A DNA stretch of 64,000 nucleotides, from the NCBI RefSeq assembly GCF_014641615.1, contig NZ_BMIB01000002.1, positions 1,426,001 through 1,490,000 of the forward strand, read 5' to 3'. The DNA is from Filimonas zeae (GTDB lineage: Bacteria; Bacteroidota; Bacteroidia; Chitinophagales; Chitinophagaceae). The notes beneath the pieces are model-generated. The model was given only the letters and a program-made list of their open reading frames with translations. It had not been told where the DNA came from and made no database searches. A program made the position numbers and the translations under genes. Shown one piece after another: positions 45,194-53,058 of the stretch (the first letter of the stretch is position 1; each line of letters starts with the position of its first letter).

Positions 45194-45221
45194 ACCCGGA
45201 ATTTAATACCCTTGTAAATCT

Positions 45222-46283
45222 ATGCAGGCACAAAGCATACAACAAAACTCCGTATACAATAGTGTTCAGGTAACCCGTATACAATGGGAAACACCCGAAG
45301 CTGTCACCTTTGAGCTACAACCTTTACATGGCTGGCAGCCAACGTATCAATCCGGCCAGTTTATTACCCTGGTATTTACGCATAATGGTGCAGAAGATCG
45401 ACGTTCTTATTCCATTTCCTCCTCTCCTGAACTGGATGAGCCAATGCGCATTACCCTTAAGAGGGTTACCAACGGCATGTATTCACGACATTTGCTGGAC
45501 CATACCAGAGAAGGCGATATATTTACCACCAGCGGTATCAGCGGCTATTTCCGGCTTCCGGAACATGCTGCCACATCTGCGGAGCAATTATTCTTTCTGG
45601 CAGCAGGCAGTGGCATAACACCCGTTTATTCACTTGTTAAAACGGCCCTGCACACCACTACCTTTCCCATAACACTGGTATATAGCAACCGAAGCGAGGC
45701 AGACATTATCTTTCACCGACAATTGCAACAGTTGCAGCAACAATATCCGCAGCGCCTTCATATAGAGTATCTGTTAAGCAATATTCCCTCTGTATACAAA
45801 AGCAGGCTCAGTAACTGGCTGCTACAGCAACTACTGGTAAAGTTATTACAGGTACCGCTCAGCAGGTGTTTGTTTTACATCTGCGGCCCGTTTGAATATA
45901 TGCGTATGATCAGTATTACCCTGTTAACAGAAGGCGTTCCCGCGGCCCATATTAAAAAAGAAGATTTCAGCCCCTTTAAACCGGTACGCAAACCTCAGCC
46001 GCCCGATATTACCCCGCACCAGGTACAGCTACACATTGCCAACCAGGTACATCAACTTACCGTACAGTACCCCAACAGCATTCTTGCAGCCGCCAAAGCG
46101 CAGGGCATACCCCTACCCTACAGTTGCGAAGCCGGCAGATGTGGCAGTTGTACCGCCACCTGCACCAAAGGCGATATATGGATGGCGTATAACGAGGTAT
46201 TGATGGATGACGAAATTGCCAGAGGCCGCGTGCTTACCTGCCAGGGATATCCTATACATGGCGATGCTGAAATACAATTCTGA
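45222..46283 (+). CDS. FAD/2Fe-2S oxidoreductase (PaaE/class IA ferredoxin reductase type)
   Basis: A 353-residue NAD(P)H-linked electron-transfer protein. The FAD site is RSYSISS (61-67); the nucleotide site is AGSGITP and CGPFEYM (about 221-227). The C-terminal plant-type ferredoxin domain has its [2Fe-2S] cysteines at 302, 307, 310 and 340 (SCEAGRCGSC, LTC). The layout equals PaaE and HMP-type reductases, which feed oxygenases; no oxygenase is next to it. The bestrophin gene starts 15 bp after its stop, so the two are probably co-transcribed. Confidence 0.92.
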   Translation: MQAQSIQQNSVYNSVQVTRIQWETPEAVTFELQPLHGWQPTYQSGQFITLVFTHNGAEDRRSYSISSSPELDEPMRITLKRVTNGMYSRHLLDHTREGDIFTTSGISGYFRLPEHAATSAEQLFFLAAGSGITPVYSLVKTALHTTTFPITLVYSNRSEADIIFHRQLQQLQQQYPQRLHIEYLLSNIPSVYKSRLSNWLLQQLLVKLLQVPLSRCLFYICGPFEYMRMISITLLTEGVPAAHIKKEDFSPFKPVRKPQPPDITPHQVQLHIANQVHQLTVQYPNSILAAAKAQGIPLPYSCEAGRCGSCTATCTKGDIWMAYNEVLMDDEIARGRVLTCQGYPIHGDAEIQF

Positions 46284-46298
46284 TGAATATATTTGAGT

Positions 46299-47183
46299 AT
46301 GATAAGCTATAACCCCAAAGACTGGCTTGGATTATTCCGCTTTCACAAAGCGGATACCGCACGCAAGTTGTTTCCGCTAATGCTTTGCATAGCACTATAC
46401 ACCTTACTCATCAGCTACCTGGAAAGAACCTACCTGCACCTGGAAGAAAAAGGTATTGTAGAAAACATACCGCTGATGCATAACCTGCTGGGGTTTGCCA
46501 TATCCATGCTGCTGGTGTTCCGCACTAACACCGCTTACGACCGCTGGTGGGAAGGGCGTAAAAACTGGGGCTCGCTGGTAAACAACAGCCGCAACCTGGC
46601 TATTAAAATGCACACCATGCTGCCACCGGAGGATGCGCATTCCCGCTCGTTTTTTGCACGGCTTATTCCGCAGTTTGCCTCTGAGTTACAGGCACACCTG
46701 CAGAAAGAAACCACCCGCCTTCAGCTGGATGTGCAGCCACACCCGGAAATACCCGATTTTGATACCACCAAACATGTACCTGCCCAGGTAATGTCGCTGA
46801 TGATGGCAAAAGTGAATCAGCTGTATAAAAACGGAACGCTTACGGGCGATCAGTTGATTGTTATCAATCTGGAATTGCAGTCTTTTATGGATATCTGCGG
46901 TGCCTGTGAAAGAATAAAAAATACGCCCATCCCCTTCTCTTACAGCTCTTTTATTAAAAAATTCATTTTCTTCTACGTCATCACCCTGCCTTTTGGCTTT
47001 GCTTTTAAACTCGGTTATCTGAATATAGCAGTGGTAGTTTTTGTGTTTTATGTAATGGCCAGTCTGGAACTGATTGCCGAGGAAATTGAAGACCCGTTTG
47101 GAGACGACCCCAACGATCTGCCGCTGAAAAAAATGGCAGAAAATATCCGGAAGAATGTAACAGACATATTTTCAACACATTAA
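46299..47183 (+). CDS. Bestrophin-family channel protein
   Basis: A 294-residue membrane protein of the bestrophin/UPF0187 family, anion or cation channels in bacteria. The signature is LVFRTNTAYDRWWEGRKNWG after the second helix; later helices lie near PFSYSSFIKKFIFFYVITLPFGFAFKLGYLNIAVVVFVF (not listed in full), and the ending EDPFGDDPNDLPL is the usual cytosolic belt. I use ATG 46299; a TTG two codons upstream is possible. The gene follows an electron-transfer flavoprotein, an uncommon partner. Confidence 0.9.
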   Translation: MISYNPKDWLGLFRFHKADTARKLFPLMLCIALYTLLISYLERTYLHLEEKGIVENIPLMHNLLGFAISMLLVFRTNTAYDRWWEGRKNWGSLVNNSRNLAIKMHTMLPPEDAHSRSFFARLIPQFASELQAHLQKETTRLQLDVQPHPEIPDFDTTKHVPAQVMSLMMAKVNQLYKNGTLTGDQLIVINLELQSFMDICGACERIKNTPIPFSYSSFIKKFIFFYVITLPFGFAFKLGYLNIAVVVFVFYVMASLELIAEEIEDPFGDDPNDLPLKKMAENIRKNVTDIFSTH

Positions 47184-47228
47184 TAGCATTTTTCGACCCA
47201 TTAATGTTTTTTTAAACAGCTTTTTAAA

Positions 47229-47267
47229 TTAAACGTTTGTTTAAAATCAAACAAACGTTTAACTTTG
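47229..47267 (+). promoter_or_regulatory. Promoter overlapped by a TetR-type operator
   Basis: A perfect inverted repeat covers 47229-47262: arms TTAAACGTTTGTTT and its complement around a 6-bp centre (47243-47248). Inside it lie the promoter elements TTTG (47236-47239) and TAACTTTG (47260-47267), 20 bp apart. Repressor binding would cover the whole promoter. The first gene of the operon is a TetR regulator starting at 47290, so self-repression is likely. Confidence 0.8.
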
Positions 47268-47289
47268 TTGCACCAAATTCAATCATGAT

Positions 47290-47919
47290 ATGAGTGCAGA
47301 CAAAAAAGAGCATATCATTCTCACCGCAATTGATCTTTTTGCCACCAAGGGTTTCGAAGGCACCTCCATTCGAGAAATAGCAGCTGCTGCGAATGTGAAC
47401 CTGGCCATGATTAACTATTACTTTGGCTCGAAAGAAAAATTATTTGAGAGTATTATCGAGTACAAGGCCAGCCACTCGCGGGTGGCCCTGGAAGAGTTGG
47501 TTCAGGACACCAGCCTGAGCCCTATTCAAAAAATAGACGCTACCATTGACGGGTATATAGACCGGTTGTTTGGTCACCGCAATTTCCACCGGCTTATTCA
47601 GCAGGAGTTAATTACGCACACCCGCACTACGCTGCAAACACACATTGTAAATAACATCATTTACCCCAACAGCAGGGCCATCAGCCATATTATTGAGGAA
47701 GGCATTCAGAAAGGCGACTTTAAAGAAGTAGACCCCCGCCTTACTACCATTACCCTGGTAGGTACCATCAATCAGATACTGTTATCTACCCGGTACTGTT
47801 CAAAAATGTTATCCAACTCGGATGATCCTGACTATAATCCTTACGAAGATGAATCGGTAAAAAACCGCGTAAGAAATCACCTGAAGCTGCTGTTGCACGA
47901 GCATCTGCTTAAAAAATAA
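47290..47919 (+). CDS. TetR-family repressor of the efflux operon
   Basis: A 209-residue regulator. The N-terminal HTH is seen in LFATKGFEGTSIREIAAAANVN and MINYYFGSKEKLFESI (residues 13-52). The C-terminal ligand domain holds a TetR_C-like helix pattern (HRNFHRLIQQELITHTRT). It is the first gene of an operon with a periplasmic adaptor, a DHA2 transporter and an outer-membrane channel, and sits just after a palindromic operator, which points to drug- or metabolite-induced expression. Confidence 0.93.
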   Translation: MSADKKEHIILTAIDLFATKGFEGTSIREIAAAANVNLAMINYYFGSKEKLFESIIEYKASHSRVALEELVQDTSLSPIQKIDATIDGYIDRLFGHRNFHRLIQQELITHTRTTLQTHIVNNIIYPNSRAISHIIEEGIQKGDFKEVDPRLTTITLVGTINQILLSTRYCSKMLSNSDDPDYNPYEDESVKNRVRNHLKLLLHEHLLKK

Positions 47920-47962
47920 TACCCGATATCACTACAAATATTAATTACTACTATTCACATTT

Positions 47963-49012
47963 ATGGAAAATCAAGTAACCCCGGAAAAGAAAAAGAAATC
48001 GCTTATACGCACCATTGTAGTGAGTATAGTGCTGCTTGTGGCCGCATTCTTTGGCTATAAGAAAATTTCTTATGCATTAAGTCACGAATCAACAGACAAC
48101 GCCCAGGTAGAAACACAAATTACCCCTGTATTGCCGCGCGTTGCCGGTTATGTAAAACACATTGCGGTAAACGACTACGATAGCGTTAAATCCGGTCAAC
48201 TACTGGTTGAACTGGATGATGCAGAACTGCAAACCCAGCTGCTGCAGATGGAAGCCGATGTAAAAGCTTCAGAAGCAGATATTCAGAATGCCAAAGCATC
48301 TCTGAACAGCACGGTTGTATCGTTAGATGTAAACAAAGGCAACATAAGCCTCAGCAAGGTAAAAGCACAACAGGCAGAAGAAGATTACAACCGTAACAAA
48401 AACCTGTTTGCAGACCAGGCTATTACCAGAAAACAACTGGACGACAGCCGCTTTGCTTACGAGCAGGCTACGCAGCAGGTAAAGAACAGCAATACCGATC
48501 TGGGCAGTGCCCAAACACGTGTATCGGTAATTGCTACAGGTATAAAAAAAGCAGAAGCTTCGCTGGAAGCCAAGAAAGCAGCTATTGAGCAACAAAAGCT
48601 GAGAATTTCCTGGACAAAAATATTTGCTCCGCAAGCTGGCAAAATAGGCAAGCGCAATATCACTACCGGCCAGTTTGTGCAGGCAGGCACTCCTATGTTT
48701 TCAATTGTAAACGATACTACCTACTGGGTGGTAGCTAATTTTAAAGAAACACAGATAAGACAGTTTCATGAAGGCATGCCGCTGGAGTTTGAACTGGATG
48801 CGTACCCCGGTCAGAAAATTGAAGGCACTATTGAAAGCCTGAGTGAAGCTACCGGCGCACGTTTCAGCCTGCTGCCTCCGGATAATGCCAGCGGAAACTT
48901 TGTAAAAGTTACCCAGCGTGTACCCGTTAAAATTGCCATCAAAGACATCAATAAATACAGGGGTATACTGCGTGCAGGCTTAAGCGCCGATGTAAGTGTG
49001 CCTGTTAAATAA
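47963..49012 (+). CDS. HlyD/EmrA-type membrane-fusion protein
   Basis: Periplasmic adaptor of 349 residues: a single N-terminal transmembrane helix (about 13-32), a barrel-sandwich/lipoyl part (VETQITPVLPRVAGYVKHIAVNDYDSVKSGQ region), a long alpha-hairpin coiled coil (about 90-210) and a beta-barrel domain (PQAGKIGKRNITTGQFVQAGTP). It links the DHA2 pump to the TolC-like channel. It starts 43 bp after tetR. Confidence 0.93.
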   Translation: MENQVTPEKKKKSLIRTIVVSIVLLVAAFFGYKKISYALSHESTDNAQVETQITPVLPRVAGYVKHIAVNDYDSVKSGQLLVELDDAELQTQLLQMEADVKASEADIQNAKASLNSTVVSLDVNKGNISLSKVKAQQAEEDYNRNKNLFADQAITRKQLDDSRFAYEQATQQVKNSNTDLGSAQTRVSVIATGIKKAEASLEAKKAAIEQQKLRISWTKIFAPQAGKIGKRNITTGQFVQAGTPMFSIVNDTTYWVVANFKETQIRQFHEGMPLEFELDAYPGQKIEGTIESLSEATGARFSLLPPDNASGNFVKVTQRVPVKIAIKDINKYRGILRAGLSADVSVPVK

Positions 49013-49018
49013 CATCAC

Positions 49019-50602
49019 ATGGCTGCTAAAGGATTTGCAAAATTCATTATAGTATTAACTACTGTATCGGCAGCGGTAATGGAACTGATAGATACCTCTA
49101 TCGTTAACGTTGCGCTGAGCGATATGGCAGGTAGCCTGGGTGTAAGTATTGAAGATGTTAGCTGGGTAATTACTTCTTACGCTATAGCAAACGTTATCAT
49201 TATACCCCTTACAGGCTTTCTGGCCGAGTACTTTGGCCGGAAACGGTACTACCTGGCCTCCATGGTCATTTTCACGCTGGCATCGTACATGTGTGCTGAA
49301 TCAAACGGGCTGGTGGAAATCATCATCTGGCGGTTTGTGCAGGGCGTAGGTGGCGGAGCCTTACTTTCCACTTCACAGGCTATATTATTCGATGCCTTTG
49401 AACCAAAAGACAGGCCTGTGGCTGCCGGTTTATTTGGTATGGGGCTGGTATTAGGCCCTACACTGGGGCCCACATTGGGTGGCTACCTGATTGAACATTT
49501 CAGCTGGCCCATGATCTTTATGATCAACTTACCCATAGGCATCATCGCAACCATACTTACCTATACATACATAGAAAAGAAACCCGGCGAAGGCAAAAAC
49601 CGGAAGAATATGCATATTGATTACAATGGCATATTACTACTGGCTGCCGGCATTGGCTGTTTACAGTATGTACTGGAGCGTGGCGAAACGGAAGACTGGT
49701 TTAGTAGCGAAACTATCCGTATCTGTGGCATAGCTGCTATTGTAACCTTAACGCTTTTTATCTGGTACGAACTACGCATCAAAAACCCGGCAGTAAACAT
49801 TCGTGTACTGGGCGATCGTAACCTGGCGTTTACCACCATCTTCACCTTTGTTACCGGTTTAGGATTGTTTACTTCGGTATTCGTATATCCCGTACTGGCG
49901 CAAAGGGTGTTAGGGTATACCGCTTACGAAACGGGACTGGCACTACTGGCCCCTACTATGATTGGCGTGTTAATGATGCCTATTATTGGTAAGTCTATGG
50001 CCAAAGGCGTTCCGGCCGTTAGGTTTGTGGTGGTAGGGTTGATACTGTTTGCAGCATACTGCTGGCTTACAGCAAGGGTTAGCCCCGAAGTTGGTATCAG
50101 TGCGTTCTTCTTCCCGTTAGCGCTAAGGGCATTTGGTATATCTATGGTACAGCTGCCTTTAATTAACCAGGCGGTAGCTGGTTTACAACCGAAAGATTAT
50201 CCGGCAGGTATAGCGCTCAACAACATGATACGTCAGTTAGGCGGAGCCTTTGGTATTGCGCTGGCCAACACCTTTATAGCCCATCGTTACGCGCAACACC
50301 GTACCGATCTGGTAGCCAATATAACAGATGGTGCGGCACAGGTTACAGAACGTACCACTGCCATAGCGCAGGGGCTCATCAGCAAAACAGGCGCAGATAT
50401 TACTACCGCCACGCACACCGCACATGCCATCATAAGCAGTGCTGTTGACAGGCAAGCCTATTATCTGTCTTACCTGGATACCTTCCGGCTTATCGCCCTG
50501 TTCTTCATTATCGTGTTACCGCTGGCTGTGTTTCTGAAAACCAAAAAGAAATCAGCCGAAGAAGAAGCTGCCGCCGCAGCTGCTGTAGCCGAAGCGCACT
50601 AA
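49019..50602 (+). CDS. DHA2-family (EmrB-type) drug/proton antiporter
   Basis: A 527-residue major-facilitator protein with about 14 hydrophobic helices. MELIDTSIVNVALSDMAG is the DHA2 start of helix 1, WVITSYAIANVIIIPLTGFLAEYFGRKR is the A motif, and GLVLGPTLGPTLGGYL is the antiporter C motif in helix 5. The alanine-rich C-terminal tail (EEEAAAAAAVAEAH) is soluble. It begins 6 bp after the adaptor gene. Substrates are unknown. Confidence 0.94.
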   Translation: MAAKGFAKFIIVLTTVSAAVMELIDTSIVNVALSDMAGSLGVSIEDVSWVITSYAIANVIIIPLTGFLAEYFGRKRYYLASMVIFTLASYMCAESNGLVEIIIWRFVQGVGGGALLSTSQAILFDAFEPKDRPVAAGLFGMGLVLGPTLGPTLGGYLIEHFSWPMIFMINLPIGIIATILTYTYIEKKPGEGKNRKNMHIDYNGILLLAAGIGCLQYVLERGETEDWFSSETIRICGIAAIVTLTLFIWYELRIKNPAVNIRVLGDRNLAFTTIFTFVTGLGLFTSVFVYPVLAQRVLGYTAYETGLALLAPTMIGVLMMPIIGKSMAKGVPAVRFVVVGLILFAAYCWLTARVSPEVGISAFFFPLALRAFGISMVQLPLINQAVAGLQPKDYPAGIALNNMIRQLGGAFGIALANTFIAHRYAQHRTDLVANITDGAAQVTERTTAIAQGLISKTGADITTATHTAHAIISSAVDRQAYYLSYLDTFRLIALFFIIVLPLAVFLKTKKKSAEEEAAAAAAVAEAH

Positions 50603-50616
50603 TTAAAAAAGAAACA

Positions 50617-51906
50617 ATGAAAAAGATATTTATAGTTACTTCCGCTTTTTTGTTAGCCTGTAGCGCTAAGGCACAGGTGCAGACAAACACGGAACTAAAA
50701 TCACTCATCAACCAGTCTTTCGGCTACTTTCCTAAGCTGAAAGAAGCGGAAAACGCAGTATCATCTGCAGAGCAACGCGTACAGATAGCACAGATAAAAA
50801 TGCCGGAGATAAGTGGCAATGCCTCTTACAACTACATCAGGCCCAAAATAACCCTGCCGCTTGAAATAGATGGTAAAACAGAACAGTTTCAGTTTGCACC
50901 GGTACACAGTGGCGCCGCTTCTATTAATGTAGACTACGAGTTGTTTGACTTTGGACGCATTAAAAGCAATGTAGAAAAGGCAAAGACCGATTTGCAATAT
51001 GCCAAAGACAATGTAGACTATGCCCGCACGCAGCTGGCTTATCAGGTAGCAGCTATCTATTACAACGTGGTATATTTTCAAAAAGCTATTGTAATTGAAG
51101 ACAGCGTTATTGCTTATCTGAACGAGAACAAACGTGTAATAGAAAGTAAGCTGAAGAACGGCGATGCTATTAAAATTGATCTGCTGAATATACAGGCCAA
51201 TCTGGATGCAGAACAAAACCGTAAAATAGATCTGCAGAATCAATTACAGAAGCAACTGAACCTGTTAAGCTATACCACCGGTATACAACAGGCATCTGGC
51301 AAAACGTTTGATTTTGACGTAACTGTGAAAGATGCCAATGCAGCATTGGGCGAAGCACAGGCTAATAACCTGGAATTTGTACTGGCGCAGGACAGAATTA
51401 AGCAGGCGCAAATCGATAGAGATATTGCCAAACTGGCCGATAAGCCCTCTGTAAACCTGAATGGTGCTACCGGGTATAAAAACGGTTATGTGCCTACTGT
51501 AGAAAAACTCCGGTTTAACTACATAGCTGGTGTTAGCCTGCATGTGCCCATTTACAATGGCAATAAAATGAAACAGCAGGTTAAACTGGCAGAAACCAAT
51601 ATACGCCAGAACGAACTGGCTATAGCCACTATGAATAACACTTATCTGAAAGATATACAGCAAACACTTACCGATATCAATACCAATTTGTCCAGTATTA
51701 AAAACACGTACACACAGATTGAGCAAACCAAAACAGCACAGCAGATATCTGCCAGCCGTTTTATGAATGGTACCGGTACCAATCTGGATATTACCAATGC
51801 AAGCAGTAATTACCAGCGTGCGCTGTTTACCCAATTGCAATACGAATACCAGTTATGCCAGGCTAAAATTGAACTGTCCAGACTGATGGGATATAAATAC
51901 TGGTAA
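50617..51906 (+). CDS. TolC-like outer-membrane efflux protein
   Basis: A 429-residue channel subunit with signal peptide (MKKIFIVTSAFLLACSAKAQ) and two OEP repeats made of long helices and short strands (NYIRPKI, VDYELFDFGRI, GVSLHVPIYNGNK). It completes the tripartite pump 14 bp after the DHA2 gene and has a terminator after it. Confidence 0.93.
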   Translation: MKKIFIVTSAFLLACSAKAQVQTNTELKSLINQSFGYFPKLKEAENAVSSAEQRVQIAQIKMPEISGNASYNYIRPKITLPLEIDGKTEQFQFAPVHSGAASINVDYELFDFGRIKSNVEKAKTDLQYAKDNVDYARTQLAYQVAAIYYNVVYFQKAIVIEDSVIAYLNENKRVIESKLKNGDAIKIDLLNIQANLDAEQNRKIDLQNQLQKQLNLLSYTTGIQQASGKTFDFDVTVKDANAALGEAQANNLEFVLAQDRIKQAQIDRDIAKLADKPSVNLNGATGYKNGYVPTVEKLRFNYIAGVSLHVPIYNGNKMKQQVKLAETNIRQNELAIATMNNTYLKDIQQTLTDINTNLSSIKNTYTQIEQTKTAQQISASRFMNGTGTNLDITNASSNYQRALFTQLQYEYQLCQAKIELSRLMGYKYW

Positions 51907-51939
51907 GCAATCTTTTTTCTACAGTTGGTTTTGGTGAAC

Positions 51940-51975
51940 AAGCCGCCTGCGCATCATGCAAGGGCGGCTTTCTTT
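51940..51975 (+). terminator. Rho-independent terminator after the efflux operon
   Basis: AAGCCGCC (51940-51947) pairs with GGCGGCTT (51963-51970) with an inner TGC/GCA and a T-rich tail; it overlaps the last bases of the convergent SET gene. Confidence 0.75.
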
Positions 51976-52372
51976 ATTTACGGCTTTTTTCGGTTTTATG
52001 AAACCACACCAGGGTTTCATCGTTAGGGTCTGCATTGTAGTTAATACATAACTCCTGCCCTTTTTTTACCGGCTTTACAGTACGAATGGTCATCATCTCC
52101 CCATCAAAATCCATTTCATACTCGCAGTTTGCCTGGTAATCGTGGTTGTACATAGAAATATATCCCATGCCCAGGGCGCCTTTTTTATGGGAAGGCCCCC
52201 ATTCGAATATATAGTTGTACAGTTTAGACTTTTCTATTGCGGCCCGGTCTGCCACAGAAAATACAAGAACAGGCGATATTTCCAGAACGGTGTTAGCAGG
52301 AATGTCTTCAGAGGTAAATACGCCTCTGCCCCCTTTACGGGAAGGCGCAATAAACAAAATAGGCAACATCAT
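51974..52372 (-). CDS. SET-domain protein (putative lysine methyltransferase)
   Basis: A 132-residue protein made of little more than a SET domain. GRGVFTSEDIPANTVLEISPV is the N-SET strand, YNYIFEW and MGYISMYNHDYQANCEY hold the pseudoknot (here YNHDYQANC in place of the eukaryotic FxNHSCxPN), and GQELCINYN carries the catalytic tyrosine. No pre- or post-SET cysteine clusters are present. SET proteins in bacteria may methylate ribosomal or chromatin-like proteins; the substrate here is unknown. It is transcribed toward the efflux operon. Confidence 0.87.
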   Translation of the reverse strand: MMLPILFIAPSRKGGRGVFTSEDIPANTVLEISPVLVFSVADRAAIEKSKLYNYIFEWGPSHKKGALGMGYISMYNHDYQANCEYEMDFDGEMMTIRTVKPVKKGQELCINYNADPNDETLVWFHKTEKSRK

Positions 52373-52707
52373 AGCAAATAAGCTGTTAAAGCACGAAAAT
52401 TAATGATTTACCTGTATACAAAAGTCTCCCGGATAGCAATTTGCCCTTATAATACCTTATCGTGGTAAAATAAAAAAGGGCCGGTTCAGCAGCCGGCCCT
52501 TACGTGTTACAGTTTTCTTTCGGATTAAAAACGGACGAGCATAAAATTTCAATGATTGTGCCATCTCACTATCTTATTGTAAATCAATAGTCATTTTCTT
52601 AACATTTACTGTATTTTTCCCATTTCCGGAATAATGATACCAAAACGGGAACACCGGGAACGCGCCAGCCGCATTTTAATATTATAACAACACAAGAAGC
52701 CTTTATA
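52373..52707. other. Intergenic region with orphan terminator
   Basis: About 335 bp between the SET gene and a small plus-strand gene. It holds a strong hairpin at 52475-52501 pointing to minus-strand transcription, though no annotated minus-strand gene lies upstream of it before 52708. A 35-codon minus-strand frame (52454-52561 approximately, MAQSLKFYARPF start) runs through the hairpin. The rest is AT-rich without a clear signal. Confidence 0.4.
52471..52501 (-). terminator. Orphan rho-independent terminator
   Basis: AAGGGCCGG (52476-52484) pairs perfectly with CCGGCCCTT (52493-52501) around an 8-nt loop; the minus strand then reads T6. No long gene precedes it on that strand, so it may close a small RNA. 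Confidence 0.7.
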
Positions 52708-52929
52708 ATGGCTACCTTTAAACACACTTCTTCAAAAACCTGTACTATGATACAATTATCTTATGCCGGAAAAATGGAAGCAGAAACTAAATTGTTGACG
52801 GAGTTAGAAGCCCGCTATCACAAGGCTATTCTCTCCAATGAAGCGTTTGTTCTCATTAAAAAGCTCTACCTGGAAATAAAGCAGGTAAAGGAAAGACTGC
52901 ATTGCCTTACTACCACCCTTGCTGTGTAA
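52708..52929 (+). CDS. Small helical protein of unknown function
   Basis: A 73-codon frame. From the internal Met14 (MIQLSYAGKMEAETKLLTELEARYHKA) on, the sequence is amphipathic helix or coiled coil with good codon use, ending LHCLTTTLAV; the true start could be there (52747). No known family was recognised, and no membrane or export signal is seen. It precedes mgtE by 129 bp on the same strand. Confidence 0.5.
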   Translation: MATFKHTSSKTCTMIQLSYAGKMEAETKLLTELEARYHKAILSNEAFVLIKKLYLEIKQVKERLHCLTTTLAV

Positions 52930-53005
52930 ATCTACACGCACTCCTCTCCGTTCCTGCTTTATCCGTACAAATGACATTCTGCCATGTTTTACCGGCTGAA
53001 TGAGT

Positions 53006-53013
53006 TAATTTTG
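53006..53013 (+). promoter_or_regulatory. Candidate -7 box for mgtE
   Basis: TAATTTTG matches TAnnTTTG 45 bp before ATG 53059. It lies inside the longer reading frame that begins at 52984, which supports the downstream start. No clear -33 TTTG is seen. Confidence 0.4.
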
Positions 53014-53058
53014 CAACCCGCTATATTCGGCTATTTGCAGGCATTAAAACCACCAGGT

